DNA of 64,000 nt, taken from positions 1,544,001 through 1,608,000 of the forward strand of contig NZ_OY776574.1 of the NCBI RefSeq assembly GCF_963675815.1, written 5' to 3'. This DNA comes from an uncultured Desulfuromusa sp. GTDB taxonomy: Bacteria; Desulfobacterota; Desulfuromonadia; Desulfuromonadales; Geopsychrobacteraceae. Made by a program: the position numbers and the translations under genes. The notes beneath the pieces are model-generated. The model did no database searches. It was not told where the DNA came from and saw only the letters and a list, made by a program, of their open reading frames with translations. Shown one piece after another: positions 8,895 through 18,687 of the stretch. Numbering within the stretch: the first letter of the stretch is position 1; every line of letters starts with the position of its first letter.

Positions 8895-10256
8895 TCAGTC
8901 TTTCAGTTTTCTGTACAGGGTTTTACGGTCCACTCCCAGCAAACGGGCAGCCAGGGTCTGGTTTCCGCCTAATTGATCAAGCACCTGATGAATGTAGCGA
9001 CTCTCCATTTCATCCAGAGGGAGAATGGTTCCTGGGTCAACAAGACTGGCCGGCAATGGTGTCGTCCCGTTGGGATGTCGGATCTGTTCCGGAAGATCTT
9101 CGATCGTTAATTGATCATGGAGGGTCAACGCCAGAGCACGTTCAATCACATTGCGCAGTTCGCGTACATTTCCGGGCCAGTGATAAGCGAGTAGGCTGGC
9201 AGCCGCCGGCTGCGCCAGACCATTCACCGATTTGTTGAAGCGTTGACCGAGTTGTTTGATGAACTGTAATGCCAATAATAAAATATCATTACCGCGATCA
9301 CGCAGCGGTGGAAGTTCCAATTGAATAACATTGAGGCGATAGAAAAGATCACTGCGAAATCGACCTGCAGCAACAGCTTCTTCCAGATCGCGATGAGTCG
9401 CAGCGAGAACCCTGACATCACAGGCGATTTCACTGCTCCCTCCCAGCGGTCTGACTTTATGATCTTCCAGAACCCGCAGGAGCTTTGGTTGCAGTGCCAA
9501 AGGAAGCTCGGCAATCTCATCCAGGAGCAGAGTGCCGCCTGTTGCCTCAACGAACAGACCTTTGCGTTGTTCTCTGGCATCGGTAAAGGCCCCTTTAACG
9601 TGGCCGAAAAGTTCACTTTCCAGTAAATTTTCCGGCAGGGCAGCACAGTTGACCGCTATAAAGGGCCCTTCGCTACGCTGACTCTGATGGTGCAGGGCAC
9701 GAGCAACCAATTCTTTTCCGGTGCCGCTTTCCCCCGCGATCAGGACCGACGTCTCCAGATCGGCAATGCGCATGATTTGTTCTTTGATTTTCATAAATGC
9801 CGGGCTCTCACCAAGCATTTCATCGTCTGAACGCTGGCGACGCACCTGATTATCAAGCAGACGGACTTTCTCTTGCAAGTGGCGATGTTGCAGGGCTCGA
9901 CCCAGAGAGATGCTGAGTAGATCCAGATCTACGGGTTTAGTGACAAAGTCGTAAGCGCCGGCTCGCAAAGCCGCTATGGCCGTATCCAGACTGCCAAAAG
10001 CGGTCATAATGACGACGGGGAGGTCGGGGCGGTTGTCTTTTAGCTCAGCACAGAAGTCAATACCACTGACCCCGGGCATGTTGAGATCCGTCAGGACGAT
10101 ATCAACCTCTTGCTTATGAAGTAATTCTCTTGCATCAATAACCTTGAGAGAGGTCATGACCTGATGTCCCCGACGACTGAGGTCTTCTTCGAGGAGTTCA
10201 CATAAAGCGCGATCATCATCAACAATGAGAATTTTTCCCGGTAGGTTTCTTTCCAC
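8895..10256 (-). CDS. NtrC-family sigma-54-dependent response regulator
   Basis: 453 residues in the order receiver, AAA+ and Fis-type HTH. The receiver (about 8-120) has the acidic pocket IVDDD, the phospho-acceptor Asp in DIVLTDLNMPG (about 57) and the switch Lys in FVTKPVDL. The AAA+ domain (about 145-375) has Walker A GESGTGKE, the sigma-54-contacting GAFTDA loop, and Walker B near LLLDEIAEL. The C-terminus NQTLAARLLGVDRKTLYRKL is a DNA-binding HTH. Translation begins at GTG, overlapping the TAG stop of the upstream kinase gene, so the two are translationally coupled. Targets are unknown; degP directly downstream is a candidate. Confidence 0.92.
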   Translation of the reverse strand: MERNLPGKILIVDDDRALCELLEEDLSRRGHQVMTSLKVIDARELLHKQEVDIVLTDLNMPGVSGIDFCAELKDNRPDLPVVIMTAFGSLDTAIAALRAGAYDFVTKPVDLDLLSISLGRALQHRHLQEKVRLLDNQVRRQRSDDEMLGESPAFMKIKEQIMRIADLETSVLIAGESGTGKELVARALHHQSQRSEGPFIAVNCAALPENLLESELFGHVKGAFTDAREQRKGLFVEATGGTLLLDEIAELPLALQPKLLRVLEDHKVRPLGGSSEIACDVRVLAATHRDLEEAVAAGRFRSDLFYRLNVIQLELPPLRDRGNDILLLALQFIKQLGQRFNKSVNGLAQPAAASLLAYHWPGNVRELRNVIERALALTLHDQLTIEDLPEQIRHPNGTTPLPASLVDPGTILPLDEMESRYIHQVLDQLGGNQTLAARLLGVDRKTLYRKLKD

Positions 10257-11734
10257 TATGCGTGCTCTCCTTCTGGAGGGGCAGGGAGGTAAATGCTGAA
10301 ACAGCTTCCCTGTTCCGGTGTGCTTTCAACTGCGATCCAACCCCCATGTTCTTCGATAATTCCGTGCGCGATTGATAGCCCGAGACCGGTCCCCTGACCG
10401 ATGTCCTTTGTCGTAAAGAACGGATCAAAAATTTTCTCTACAGTCTCAGGATCCATTCCTTTTCCCTGGTCTTTGACTTGCAGACAAACCCAGTTCATCT
10501 CCTTGTCCTTGATATTGTCGGGGGGGCTTATCTCTGAAGTTTTGAAGCTGCTCAAGGTCACATTCCCCCCGTCTGAAATGGCCTGAATCCCATTCAATGT
10601 CAGGTTGAGGATCACTTGCTGCAACTGCCCCGGATCTGCAAAGACCGGCAGCGATTGCTCTGCTTCATCGATGAGCAGCTCGACACCGTGTTCACGGGCT
10701 GTAGGCTCCAGCAATGATTGAATGGAGCGTAGGACAGTATTCAGATCAACGGCCTGTTTTTTTGCTTCTCCCCGGCGGGCAAAACTCAGGAGCTGGCGCA
10801 TGATCTCAGTCATCCGTTCAGACTGTTCTCCGATGATTCCCGCTGATCGGGAAATATCCTCGGGTTTCATTCCTGCACTGCAAATCATCTTGGCACGCCC
10901 GGAAATGACATTCAATGGGGTTCCCAGCTCGTGAGCAATCCCTGCAGATAGCTGCCCCAAAGTTGCCAGGCGTTCGGTATGACGTAATTTTTCCAGAGCT
11001 TCAATTTTTTCGTTCGTGGCTATCTGTTCCGCTTCTCGCGCTTCAGCCAGTTGTCCCCGCATCCGTTCTATTGTGCTGGAGAGTTCGGATATTTCTCCAC
11101 TTCCGGGTAGATTGACACTGGTAGACAGGTCTCCGGTACCAATCCGTTCTGCCTGTGCTCTTAATTTTCGCATTGGACGATCAATCCAGATGCTTCCCAG
11201 AGCTCCCATAAAAAGAAGGCCGGAGATAATGGATGCTCCAACCACGATGGCTGAGCGTCGCAGGCTTTCCTGAACATAATCATGCATTTCATCCATTGAC
11301 TCAGAAAGTTCAATGGCACCAATGCGTCCATCTACTGTGATCAGGGGCAAATAGGTCAGGAGGAAATCCTTACCATCAGGTGACCCTGCCAGTAATGCCA
11401 CCGTCTCCTCCTGAAACAGTTCCTCCAGCTTCTCAATCGGGACGCGTGGTTGATATTGCGGTGGAACTTCCCCCTCAATCCAAACCCAGCGAACTAAGGT
11501 CTGATTGTAGTCACGATTAGCCCGTTTCAGAAAGGCGATAGCGACGTCTTCACCGCGCTGTTGCCAGAGTTCTGTCACCAGAAAGCGTAAACTCTCACCG
11601 ATATGACGTGATTCGCGGCTCAGGTTTTTTTTAAGCTGTTCCCGCTCCCGCTGAATAGAAAAATAACTGTAAGCGGAAAAAACCAGGGCAACTCCGAGGA
11701 GAACAGCAAAAGTGATTTTTACAGTCAGACGCAT
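10256..11734 (-). CDS. Membrane sensor histidine kinase, partner of the NtrC-type regulator
   Basis: 492 residues. An N-terminal membrane helix (about 5-25), a periplasmic sensor region of about 135 residues, and a second helix (about 160-182, VVGASIISGLLFMGALGSIW) are followed by a HAMP linker (about 183-235) and a short coiled coil. HisKA follows with the phospho-acceptor in AGIAHELGTPLNVISG (about 270), then HATPase_c with ILNLTLNGIQAI (N box), DQGKGMDPE and GQGTGLGLSIAHG (G boxes). Signal unknown. The gene ends on the GTG start of its regulator. ATG at 11732-11734 with AAGAGA upstream. Confidence 0.92.
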   Translation of the reverse strand: MRLTVKITFAVLLGVALVFSAYSYFSIQREREQLKKNLSRESRHIGESLRFLVTELWQQRGEDVAIAFLKRANRDYNQTLVRWVWIEGEVPPQYQPRVPIEKLEELFQEETVALLAGSPDGKDFLLTYLPLITVDGRIGAIELSESMDEMHDYVQESLRRSAIVVGASIISGLLFMGALGSIWIDRPMRKLRAQAERIGTGDLSTSVNLPGSGEISELSSTIERMRGQLAEAREAEQIATNEKIEALEKLRHTERLATLGQLSAGIAHELGTPLNVISGRAKMICSAGMKPEDISRSAGIIGEQSERMTEIMRQLLSFARRGEAKKQAVDLNTVLRSIQSLLEPTAREHGVELLIDEAEQSLPVFADPGQLQQVILNLTLNGIQAISDGGNVTLSSFKTSEISPPDNIKDKEMNWVCLQVKDQGKGMDPETVEKIFDPFFTTKDIGQGTGLGLSIAHGIIEEHGGWIAVESTPEQGSCFSIYLPAPPEGEHA

Positions 11735-11825
11735 AATTTTATCTCTTTGTTTGGTTATGCAGACAGGTTTTAATCTTGCGTTTCTCCGGTCAGGTTGTCA
11801 AGCGGCAGAAGTGTCCGGAAATAAC

Positions 11826-11854
11826 AAAAGTCCGATCAGAATGACCGGACTTTT
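11826..11854. terminator. Bidirectional terminator after tatC
   Basis: AAAAGTCCG, 11-base loop, CGGACTTTT, with T-rich flanks on both strands. It lies about 30 bp beyond the tatC stop and should separate the tat operon from the two-component operon. Confidence 0.75.
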
Positions 11855-11884
11855 ATTTGTAACATCGATAATGAAGGCGATTTT

Positions 11885-12646
11885 TTAATCAGGATCTTCA
11901 TCTTCAATGTCGTCATCAATCTCGCTTTTTTTCTTGCCAAACAGACGGGCAACAATGATTCCAACTTCATACAAAACAATAAAAGGAACGGCAATAGACG
12001 CCTGTGAAAAAATGTCTGGAGGGGTGAGGAATGCCCCCATAACAAAAGCCAGTAAAAGTGCAAATTTGCGATTTTTTGACAACCATTTATGATCAACAAT
12101 CCCCATGCGGGCTAAAAAGAAGATCACGATTGGAAGTTCAAAAACCAGTCCGAATGCGATCAACAGACGGGAGGCCAGAGTTAGGTAGGCACCCATCGAC
12201 AACATGGCATTGATCCCGGCGACATTGGTACCGTAGGTGACCAGAAAAGAAAAAATCATCGGAAACACAAGGGTGAATCCGAAATATGTTCCAGTCCCGA
12301 AGCAAAGAGAGCTGAAAAGGACAAATGGAATGGCGAGTCGTTTTTCATGACCATAAAGGGCTGGAGCAATAAAGATCCAGACTTGCCAGATGATCAGAGG
12401 AAAGGCAACGACCAGCCCTGCGAGCGCTGAAACTTTAAGGATGGTAAAAAAGGGCTCAGTTGCATTGATAAAAACCAGTGAGCTTCCCTCGGGCAGAGCT
12501 TGCCGAACAGGCGTAGCAATATACTCAAAGAGTTTTTCACCAAAGCTGTAGCAACCCAGAAAAGCAACTAGCCAGGCTAACGCGGAAATCATCAGCCGTT
12601 TGCGTAATTCTCCCAGATGTTCAGATATCGCCATACCTTCAGACAT
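11885..12646 (-). CDS. tatC: Twin-arginine translocase subunit TatC
   Basis: Polytopic inner-membrane receptor that binds twin-arginine signal peptides and exports folded proteins. The 253-residue protein has six hydrophobic helices and the N-terminal family signature EHLGELRKRL (about residues 8-17); the conserved acidic residue in the first periplasmic loop and the FxFxLGxxFxF-like region GTYFGFTLVFPMIF are also seen. The C-terminus is acidic (IDDDIEDEDPD). It overlaps tatB by 8 bp, showing a tight tatBC operon. A tatA gene is not adjacent; it may be elsewhere, or the upstream protein may serve both roles. Confidence 0.95.
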   Translation of the reverse strand: MSEGMAISEHLGELRKRLMISALAWLVAFLGCYSFGEKLFEYIATPVRQALPEGSSLVFINATEPFFTILKVSALAGLVVAFPLIIWQVWIFIAPALYGHEKRLAIPFVLFSSLCFGTGTYFGFTLVFPMIFSFLVTYGTNVAGINAMLSMGAYLTLASRLLIAFGLVFELPIVIFFLARMGIVDHKWLSKNRKFALLLAFVMGAFLTPPDIFSQASIAVPFIVLYEVGIIVARLFGKKKSEIDDDIEDEDPD

Positions 12647-13013
12647 TATCTTTCAACTCCACAGCTTCTTTTCCGGTCTCGGTCTGCTGCTGCTCCGCTT
12701 CATTGTCGGCAACAATTGGAGATTCCCCGGTTTCTGTCGCCGGGTCGGCTTCTTCAACCTCGGGGTGAAACAGGACTTCATCGGTCTTGTCCGGGGTCTG
12801 TTGCTCTTTTTGCAGGGCCGCCTGTTTATTGTGACGCTCGTCTTCCGCTTTGATTTCCAGATCAATTGTGCTCTTCAGCTCATTTGTAGCACGTTTGAAC
12901 TCAGCAAAACCCTTGCCTAATGAGCGGGCGAGGTCAGGAAGTTTCTTCGGTCCGAGGACAATCAGCGCCACCGCGGCAATGAGAACCATTTCTGTCATTC
13001 CGATGCCAAACAT
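12639..13013 (-). CDS. tatB: Sec-independent translocase protein TatB (TatA/B family)
   Basis: 124 residues: a single N-terminal helix FGIGMTEMVLIAAVALIVLG followed by the GPKKLP hinge, an amphipathic helix (about 25-50) and a long acidic, disordered tail. The Glu at about residue 8 in the first helix favours TatB, but TatA and TatB are hard to separate by eye. It works with TatC in twin-arginine export. It is the first gene of the pair and overlaps tatC by 8 bp. Confidence 0.88.
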   Translation of the reverse strand: MFGIGMTEMVLIAAVALIVLGPKKLPDLARSLGKGFAEFKRATNELKSTIDLEIKAEDERHNKQAALQKEQQTPDKTDEVLFHPEVEEADPATETGESPIVADNEAEQQQTETGKEAVELKDNV

Positions 13014-13221
13014 CTATTTAATTTCCTCTCGATTTGAGCTTTGGTTGTGCTGTTGAAAGGGGACATTCCAGAGGGCCGTAGAGCCCCTTAATGCCGCGAG
13101 AATAGCCCTCCTGAAAAGAACTGTCAAGCGTTCTGGGGAAGCGAAAAGATTGACATTCTAAAGAGGGTTAGTCTACCATCCGAACTCATTTTAAGCCCAC
13201 AAATAAAAGTGAGTCAGGACA

Positions 13222-14139
13222 ATGGATCAAAAAAAACTACAACAGAAAATAAAACAACTGGCTGCTGAAAAAGATGCGCTTCTCATCGCCCATAATTATG
13301 AGCGTGATGAAGTTCAGGAAATTGCTGATATCACAGGAGATTCACTGGCTCTTTCGGTTGAAGCTCAAAAAACCGACAAACAGGTCATTGTTTTTTGTGG
13401 CGTTCATTTTATGGCGGAAAGTGCTGCAATCCTTTCTCCAGAAAAAACTGTGTTGCTGCCGCGTGCCGATGCCGGATGTCCGATGGCCGACATGGTCACT
13501 GCTGAAGGGCTGAAAGCATTAAAAAAACAGCATCCTGATGCCACTGTTGTGACCTATGTCAATTCAAGTGCTGCGGTCAAAGCAGAAAGTGATATCTGTT
13601 GTACCAGTTCCAATGCTGTCAGTGTTGCCCGCTCAGTGGCGGCCAAAAAATTGTTATTGGTCCCTGACCGCAATCTGGGTCGCTACATTGCCAAGAATGT
13701 TCCCGAAAAGGACTGTATTTTTTGGGAGGGATATTGCCCGACTCATGATAGGTTGAGAGTTGAGGAGGTTGAGCAGGTGAAAGCTGACCACCCCGAAGCT
13801 CTGTTTATGGTTCACCCCGAATGTCAGCCCGAAATTCTGGCGTTGGCCGATCATATCTGCTCAACAAGTGGCATGTATGAATTTGCAGCTGAGAACCCGG
13901 CAAAGAAATTTATTGTCGGAACTGAAAATGGAATTCTCTGGCGACTTCGCAAAGAAAATCCAGACAAACAGTTCATCATGGCAAACCGGGAAATGTTTTG
14001 CCCAACCATGAAAATTACCAGCCTTGAGGACGTGCTGCGCTGTCTGGAGACCATGGAGACACGGATCACTGTTGCTGAAGATATTCGTGTTAAAGCAAGA
14101 CTGGCTCTGGATAAAATGCTGGCAGTTCCTCGGGATTAG
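13222..14139 (+). CDS. nadA: Quinolinate synthase A
   Basis: [4Fe-4S] enzyme that condenses iminoaspartate with dihydroxyacetone phosphate to quinolinate in de novo NAD synthesis. The product is 305 residues, the usual length for the compact bacterial form. The expected cluster cysteines are in DAGCPMADM (about 87), WEGYCPTHD (about 172) or its vicinity, and FCPTMKIT near the C-terminus; IAHNYERDEVQEIADITGDS and CCTSSNAV are family signatures. No nadB or nadC is in the window. The start is preceded by AGGAC. Confidence 0.95.
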   Translation: MDQKKLQQKIKQLAAEKDALLIAHNYERDEVQEIADITGDSLALSVEAQKTDKQVIVFCGVHFMAESAAILSPEKTVLLPRADAGCPMADMVTAEGLKALKKQHPDATVVTYVNSSAAVKAESDICCTSSNAVSVARSVAAKKLLLVPDRNLGRYIAKNVPEKDCIFWEGYCPTHDRLRVEEVEQVKADHPEALFMVHPECQPEILALADHICSTSGMYEFAAENPAKKFIVGTENGILWRLRKENPDKQFIMANREMFCPTMKITSLEDVLRCLETMETRITVAEDIRVKARLALDKMLAVPRD

Positions 14140-14185
14140 TCTGTTTTTCAGGTAAAAAACTGCAGGCACGAATAAGGAAAAGTCT

Positions 14186-14554
14186 CTATTGCACCGTTGG
14201 GCCCGATTTGCCTTTAGGGACTGATTCCGGAAAACTCTGTGCAATTTTCATCATTGCGGTGTCGACTTCGATTTTCATTCTGGCAAACCCCTTCTCGCTG
14301 AGTTGCAGGGTTGTTTCGTCCAACCGTCGTACCATTTCATCTTTTTCCAGCTCTCTGAGGCCCTTGAGTAAAGCGAATTTGATTTTTTTTTCATCTGTTG
14401 TATCACCAACCATCTGGGCAAAACGTTTTGCGAGCTCAACGTTTTTGACATTTATTAATTCATCCTGGGGGAAAGAGACATTTGCCTGTTGTACAAATTT
14501 ACTCAAAAAGAGATAAGTGACCGTCTGCCATAATTCTTTGTTGTAAGAAGCCAT
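14186..14554 (-). CDS. Hypothetical helical protein
   Basis: 122 residues, not recognised. No signal peptide or membrane helix. It is largely alpha-helical and charged, with VELAKRFAQMVGDTTDEKKI and LRELEKDEMVRRLDETTLQL segments. It is convergent with nadA and upstream of nothing on its own strand until the amidotransferase, from which it is separated by about 80 bp. Codon use is like its neighbours and the frame is clean, so it is probably a real gene. Confidence 0.6.
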   Translation of the reverse strand: MASYNKELWQTVTYLFLSKFVQQANVSFPQDELINVKNVELAKRFAQMVGDTTDEKKIKFALLKGLRELEKDEMVRRLDETTLQLSEKGFARMKIEVDTAMMKIAQSFPESVPKGKSGPTVQ

Positions 14555-14634
14555 AGTAGTATTCCGTATCCTTATGATAATTGAATGTCGTCTATGTGCA
14601 GCTTGAGAGCTGTCTGATTAGCCTTCTCGTGCGT

Positions 14635-15384
14635 TTAAACGACCTGTTTTCGCTCTGCTCTATTGCTCTGGTCATTTTCGACATAACGGGCAAAATTTCT
14701 GAGCGTTGCAATAGCCTCGGGCGTTTCAGACACAGCCCTGATAAGCTCCGCAATATCCCGTCCTGCTGATTTGAGTTCCTCCGCTTGCTCAGTAATGTAA
14801 GAGCGCATAATAGCGCTATTATATTCAGGGTGAAACTGAACTCCCCAGGCACAGTCCCCAAGGCGAAAGGCATGATTAGGCTCATAATTGTTGGTTGCCA
14901 GACGGACTGCCCCTGTCGGCAGGGAACTGACCGATTGAGCATGGGTTGTATGAACGACAAAAGACGTCGGCAGGTTTTGAAACAGGGGATCAGTTGTGCA
15001 ATCCGGAAGAAGATTGATGGAAACAGTTCCGATCTCTTTGCCCTGTGGGTGGAAGCCGACTTGACCTCCTGCGGCCTGTGCGAGGAGTTGATGTCCATAA
15101 CAGATCCCGAACAGTGGGGTGCGGGCGTCAAGAAGAGACGGTATCCATTTTTCCAGTTGAACACTCCACGGAAGGTGATCTGTGACCATTGCGTGTGAGC
15201 CGGTTATCACCACACCGGCACATTCTTCCGCTTTCGGAAGCTCAGCACCCTGTTCAATATTTAACGTTTGCGTCTCAACCGCAACTGAACCGATCGCGTC
15301 AGTTGTCCACTTGTCAAAATCGCCATAACGTTCTGCTGTGGAGCTAAAAGTAGTGCCCACCTTGATAATATAGAGTTTTTTCAT
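14635..15384 (-). CDS. Class I glutamine amidotransferase-like protein
   Basis: 249 residues with the full class I GATase triad: the nucleophile Cys in FGICYGHQLLAQA (about 96), His in WGVQFHPEY (about 180) and the following Glu. The protein is a stand-alone amidase domain similar to the GuaA N-terminal half and to small GATase1 proteins, which hydrolyse glutamine or related gamma-glutamyl compounds. No synthetase partner is adjacent, so the acceptor is unknown. The start has a GGTAAG-type leader. Confidence 0.85.
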   Translation of the reverse strand: MKKLYIIKVGTTFSSTAERYGDFDKWTTDAIGSVAVETQTLNIEQGAELPKAEECAGVVITGSHAMVTDHLPWSVQLEKWIPSLLDARTPLFGICYGHQLLAQAAGGQVGFHPQGKEIGTVSINLLPDCTTDPLFQNLPTSFVVHTTHAQSVSSLPTGAVRLATNNYEPNHAFRLGDCAWGVQFHPEYNSAIMRSYITEQAEELKSAGRDIAELIRAVSETPEAIATLRNFARYVENDQSNRAERKQVV

Positions 15385-15435
15385 TTCTTACCTATAAGCC
15401 CATGTTTTTGACTGACTGCTGGAACAACCATCAGT

Positions 15436-15801
15436 CTAATGTGATAGCCAGGTTTCTGCCTCTTCTTTTTGATCTCCGGAAAAGGCTTTTATTTCCAGCC
15501 CCGGAAACAAAAAACCTTCAAATTCACTTGCTTTTTTAAGCCAGGTTTTATCTGTCAGGACGGCTGCCCGGTCAAATTTTTTTATCAGCCCAAACATTGC
15601 CGGAAGGCGAGAGAATTCGACAACAATCGCTCCAAGAGACGGAAGGTGAAAGTCTATAATTTTGTAAAGCATTTTGCCATGCTCAATATTTTCTGATGTC
15701 TTGACAAGTTCGTCCAGTGCAATTTTCATTTCTTCGGTGCTTAACTTTCCACTTAGTTCAATATCCAGGCGATTTGCGCTATGCCGCGTGACTTTAAACA
15801 T
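15436..15801 (-). CDS. SpoIIAA-like STAS-fold protein
   Basis: 121 residues. The sequence pattern (FKVTRHSANRLDIELSGKLS at the start, RLPAMFGLIKKFDRAAVLTDKTW in the middle, EEAETWL at the end) fits the SpoIIAA-like/STAS family, small cytosolic proteins with a beta-alpha fold sometimes implicated in membrane or lipid binding. It starts behind an excellent AGGAGG site. It follows the NADH dehydrogenase gene by 8 bp on the same strand and so is likely in its operon. Exact role unknown. Confidence 0.72.
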   Translation of the reverse strand: MFKVTRHSANRLDIELSGKLSTEEMKIALDELVKTSENIEHGKMLYKIIDFHLPSLGAIVVEFSRLPAMFGLIKKFDRAAVLTDKTWLKKASEFEGFLFPGLEIKAFSGDQKEEAETWLSH

Positions 15802-15809
15802 AAGACCTC

Positions 15810-17162
15810 CTATCCGTGAATGTTTTTTTCTGTTGATTTTTCACAGTCCGTGGTTTCCATGTTTACAAGACCCATTGCTTTTCTTACCTGGCTTTTTGAT
15901 CGTCCGGTAATCAACCGGACACTTTTATTCAGAGAAAAATAACTCAGAACCCAGGAAAAAACGACTGACAACTTACTACGAAACCCGATCAGCGGGAAGA
16001 TATGGACCAAGCTCCAGATTAACCAGGCAAAAAAACCAGTAAAGTTCTGACCGGCAATAGAGGCGACAGCTCGGTTTCGACCGATTGTCGCCATACTCCC
16101 TTTATCGCGATATGCGAAGTCCGGATGCTTTTTTCCTGCTAAGCGACTGCAAATAGAGGATGCGACATATCGCCCCATTTGAACTGCTGCAGGAGCCACT
16201 CCGGGGACAGGGCGCCCGGTTTTTTTATCGGTTATATGAGCCAGATCTCCAATGACAAAGATTTCCGGGTGACCGGGGACAGAGAGATCATCGGCGACCA
16301 GAACCCGTCCCTGCCTGTCAAGCTCAACATTAAGCGTCTCAGCCAACTTTGAGCCACGAACCCCGGCGGCCCAGATGACGTTTTTTGCCGGAAGAATTTC
16401 ATCTCCAATCTGCACTTCCCCTTCACGCAAGTCGGTGACCATGCTGTTCAGTCGAACCTGGACACCCATTTGTTCCAGATCTCGCAAGGCTTGTTCTCCC
16501 AGCTTTTCAGGAAGGGCCATCAGCAGTCGATCAGCTGCTTCTATGAGGATAATCCTGGCGGTGGTGGTATCGATATGGCGAAAATCCTTAGGAAATGTCT
16601 GGGCTGCTATTTCTTGTAATGCTCCGGAAATCTCAACACCTGTAGGCCCACCACCAACGACGACAAAGGTTAATTCCGCCTGGCGGGCTGCGTCATCATC
16701 TTCCCATTCAGCCGCTTCGTAGGCCAGTAGAACGCGCTGTCTGATTTCCAGAGCATCATCGACGGTTTTCAAACCGGGGGCAAATTCCTCCCAGTCATCA
16801 CGGCCGAAGTAAGAGTGTGTTGCTCCGGTTGCGAGCACCAGATAATCATAAGCAACCTCTCCATGTTGAAATTTAACGCGCTTTTTATTGACATCAACAC
16901 TGAGAACACGAGCCAAAACGACGCTGGTATTTTGCTGATTGCGCAGAATTTTACGAATTGGCGCAGCAATATCTGCCGGAGATAAAGCTGCCGTTGCCAC
17001 CTGGTAGAGGAGAGGTTGAAACAGGTAATAATTATGCCGGTCCGCCAAGGTGATCTTAACATCAGCTTCGGCAAGTTTTTTTGCGCAGTGTAAGCCGGCA
17101 AATCCTCCACCTACGATCAAAATATGCGGTTTTTTGTGGGATGAAGCATGAGTGTTATTCAT
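15810..17162 (-). CDS. ndh: Type II NADH:quinone dehydrogenase (NDH-2)
   Basis: Non-proton-pumping, FAD-containing membrane-associated NADH:quinone oxidoreductase of 450 residues. The first dinucleotide fold IVGGGFAGLHCAKKLA (about 12-27) binds FAD; the second, FVVVGGGPTGVEISGALQE (about 165-183), binds NADH. NYYLFQPLLYQVATAALSP is the typical NDH-2 quinone-site region, and APAAVQMGRYVA with a C-terminal hydrophobic stretch (WLIWSLVHIFPLIGF) suggests membrane attachment. An AGGAGG site precedes the ATG. It probably forms an operon with the SpoIIAA-like gene. Confidence 0.9.
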   Translation of the reverse strand: MNNTHASSHKKPHILIVGGGFAGLHCAKKLAEADVKITLADRHNYYLFQPLLYQVATAALSPADIAAPIRKILRNQQNTSVVLARVLSVDVNKKRVKFQHGEVAYDYLVLATGATHSYFGRDDWEEFAPGLKTVDDALEIRQRVLLAYEAAEWEDDDAARQAELTFVVVGGGPTGVEISGALQEIAAQTFPKDFRHIDTTTARIILIEAADRLLMALPEKLGEQALRDLEQMGVQVRLNSMVTDLREGEVQIGDEILPAKNVIWAAGVRGSKLAETLNVELDRQGRVLVADDLSVPGHPEIFVIGDLAHITDKKTGRPVPGVAPAAVQMGRYVASSICSRLAGKKHPDFAYRDKGSMATIGRNRAVASIAGQNFTGFFAWLIWSLVHIFPLIGFRSKLSVVFSWVLSYFSLNKSVRLITGRSKSQVRKAMGLVNMETTDCEKSTEKNIHG

Positions 17163-17424
17163 TTCAGTCCTCCTGGATCTGGCCGCTTTTTATCGTTTTG
17201 AAATATTGACTCACTTGTTTTCATTATATAGCACTGGATTTGGTTAGCGGTTGAAACTTTTCTGAAATAATAAAACTTTACTTTACTTTACAATCAACAA
17301 AAGTTGCTTCTGCTATAGTTAATATAGACAGTCGAATCTGCAGAACTGCGACATTGCTCAGCTGCTTTGACTGTTGCTGTCAGCTGATGTGAACAGCACC
17401 TTCCAGAATATTCAGGAGTTTGCT

Positions 17425-18687
17425 ATGAAAGCAAGAGTCTTTAATCAAAGAGTTAAGCAGCTCATATTTTTTTCTTTCTTCTGCTGCTGTTTTGTTCTCC
17501 CCTCTTCCGTTTTTGCTGCAGACACCATGGGGCAAGTCGCTGGTGATTCGTATAGCCAACAGGAACTGACCCAGATGCTTGCACCTATTGCTCTTTACCC
17601 TGATGCTTTGCTATCGCAGATTTTGATGGCCTCGACTTACCCCATCGAAGTTATTGAGGCTGATCGCTGGGTGAAAGTGAATTCTCATCTGGAGGGAGAT
17701 GCCCTGGATGAAGCTCTTTATGAAAAGAATTGGGACCCCAGTGTTCAGGCGTTATGCCATTTCCCATCCACTCTGGCGCGAATGAGTGAACAGATTTCAG
17801 AAACCACAGATTTGGGGAATGCTTTTCTCGCTCAGGAAGCCGATGTCATGACCACGGTACAGCATTTACGTGAAAAGGCATATGCCGAGGGGAATCTTTA
17901 CACCAATAAACAACAGAAGGTGGTTGTTGGAACAGAGTCCATCATTATAGAATCTGTTTATCCACACATGATTTATGTTCCTTACTATGATCCGTACTAT
18001 GTCTATGGTTCCTGGTGGTATCCTGGATATCTTCCCTATTATTGGGGGCCATCTTCAGTTCACCTGGGGGTTGGTATATCCTTTTATCCGGGAATCCGGC
18101 TAAATTTTGCTTTTGGCAGTTGGAGCTACTTTGACTGGCCTCGTCATCGCATTTATGTCAATGTTCACAAAAGACCCCGGTTTGTCCGTAAGGAGCGAGT
18201 CATTTCTACGCATACCTGGCGACATGTCCCCAGTCATCGGCGTGGTGTCGCTTATCGCGATAAGCGGACCGCTCAAAGATATGGGCAATCTCCACACCGT
18301 TCTTTGGAGTCGCGCCGGGGAACCAGTTATTATACTATTGATAAGCGAGGCATTGTTATCCGGTCAAAGCGATATGACAACACCATTCACACCCCTCGGA
18401 AGCAACCTCAAATGAAACCTTCCAACCCCCGGGTGTTCAAACAGCAACAGCAACATCGCAGTACCGATCAAGGGCAGCGTATTCATCAAGGGACTCAACC
18501 CCAAAGATCAATCTCTAATAAAAAACAGCCTTCCCAAAAGCGTCAAATTCAATCCCCTCCACAAACACGAACCCCTGAAAAAGAACGAATAGATGGGTTA
18601 AAGCGGATGATCAACAGGAATGAGGAACGGCAGACCGGATCAAGTAGATACGGGAATGGGGGCCGCAGGAACGATCCGGGAAGATAG
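17425..18687 (+). CDS. DUF3300 secreted protein
   Basis: 420 residues. A signal peptide (about 1-32, ending VFA) precedes the DUF3300 domain, signalled by QMLAPIALYPDALLSQILMASTYP and VKSL-like NWDPSVQALCHFP segments. A Tyr/Trp-rich middle region (IYVPYYDPYYVYGSWWYPGY) follows, then a long basic Gln/Arg/Pro-rich tail that looks disordered. The upstream in-frame ATG was rejected because the ATG at 17425 has CAGGAG in front and gives a clean signal peptide. Widespread in Gram-negatives; function unknown. It is convergent with the RND operon. Confidence 0.8.
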   Translation: MKARVFNQRVKQLIFFSFFCCCFVLPSSVFAADTMGQVAGDSYSQQELTQMLAPIALYPDALLSQILMASTYPIEVIEADRWVKVNSHLEGDALDEALYEKNWDPSVQALCHFPSTLARMSEQISETTDLGNAFLAQEADVMTTVQHLREKAYAEGNLYTNKQQKVVVGTESIIIESVYPHMIYVPYYDPYYVYGSWWYPGYLPYYWGPSSVHLGVGISFYPGIRLNFAFGSWSYFDWPRHRIYVNVHKRPRFVRKERVISTHTWRHVPSHRRGVAYRDKRTAQRYGQSPHRSLESRRGTSYYTIDKRGIVIRSKRYDNTIHTPRKQPQMKPSNPRVFKQQQQHRSTDQGQRIHQGTQPQRSISNKKQPSQKRQIQSPPQTRTPEKERIDGLKRMINRNEERQTGSSRYGNGGRRNDPGR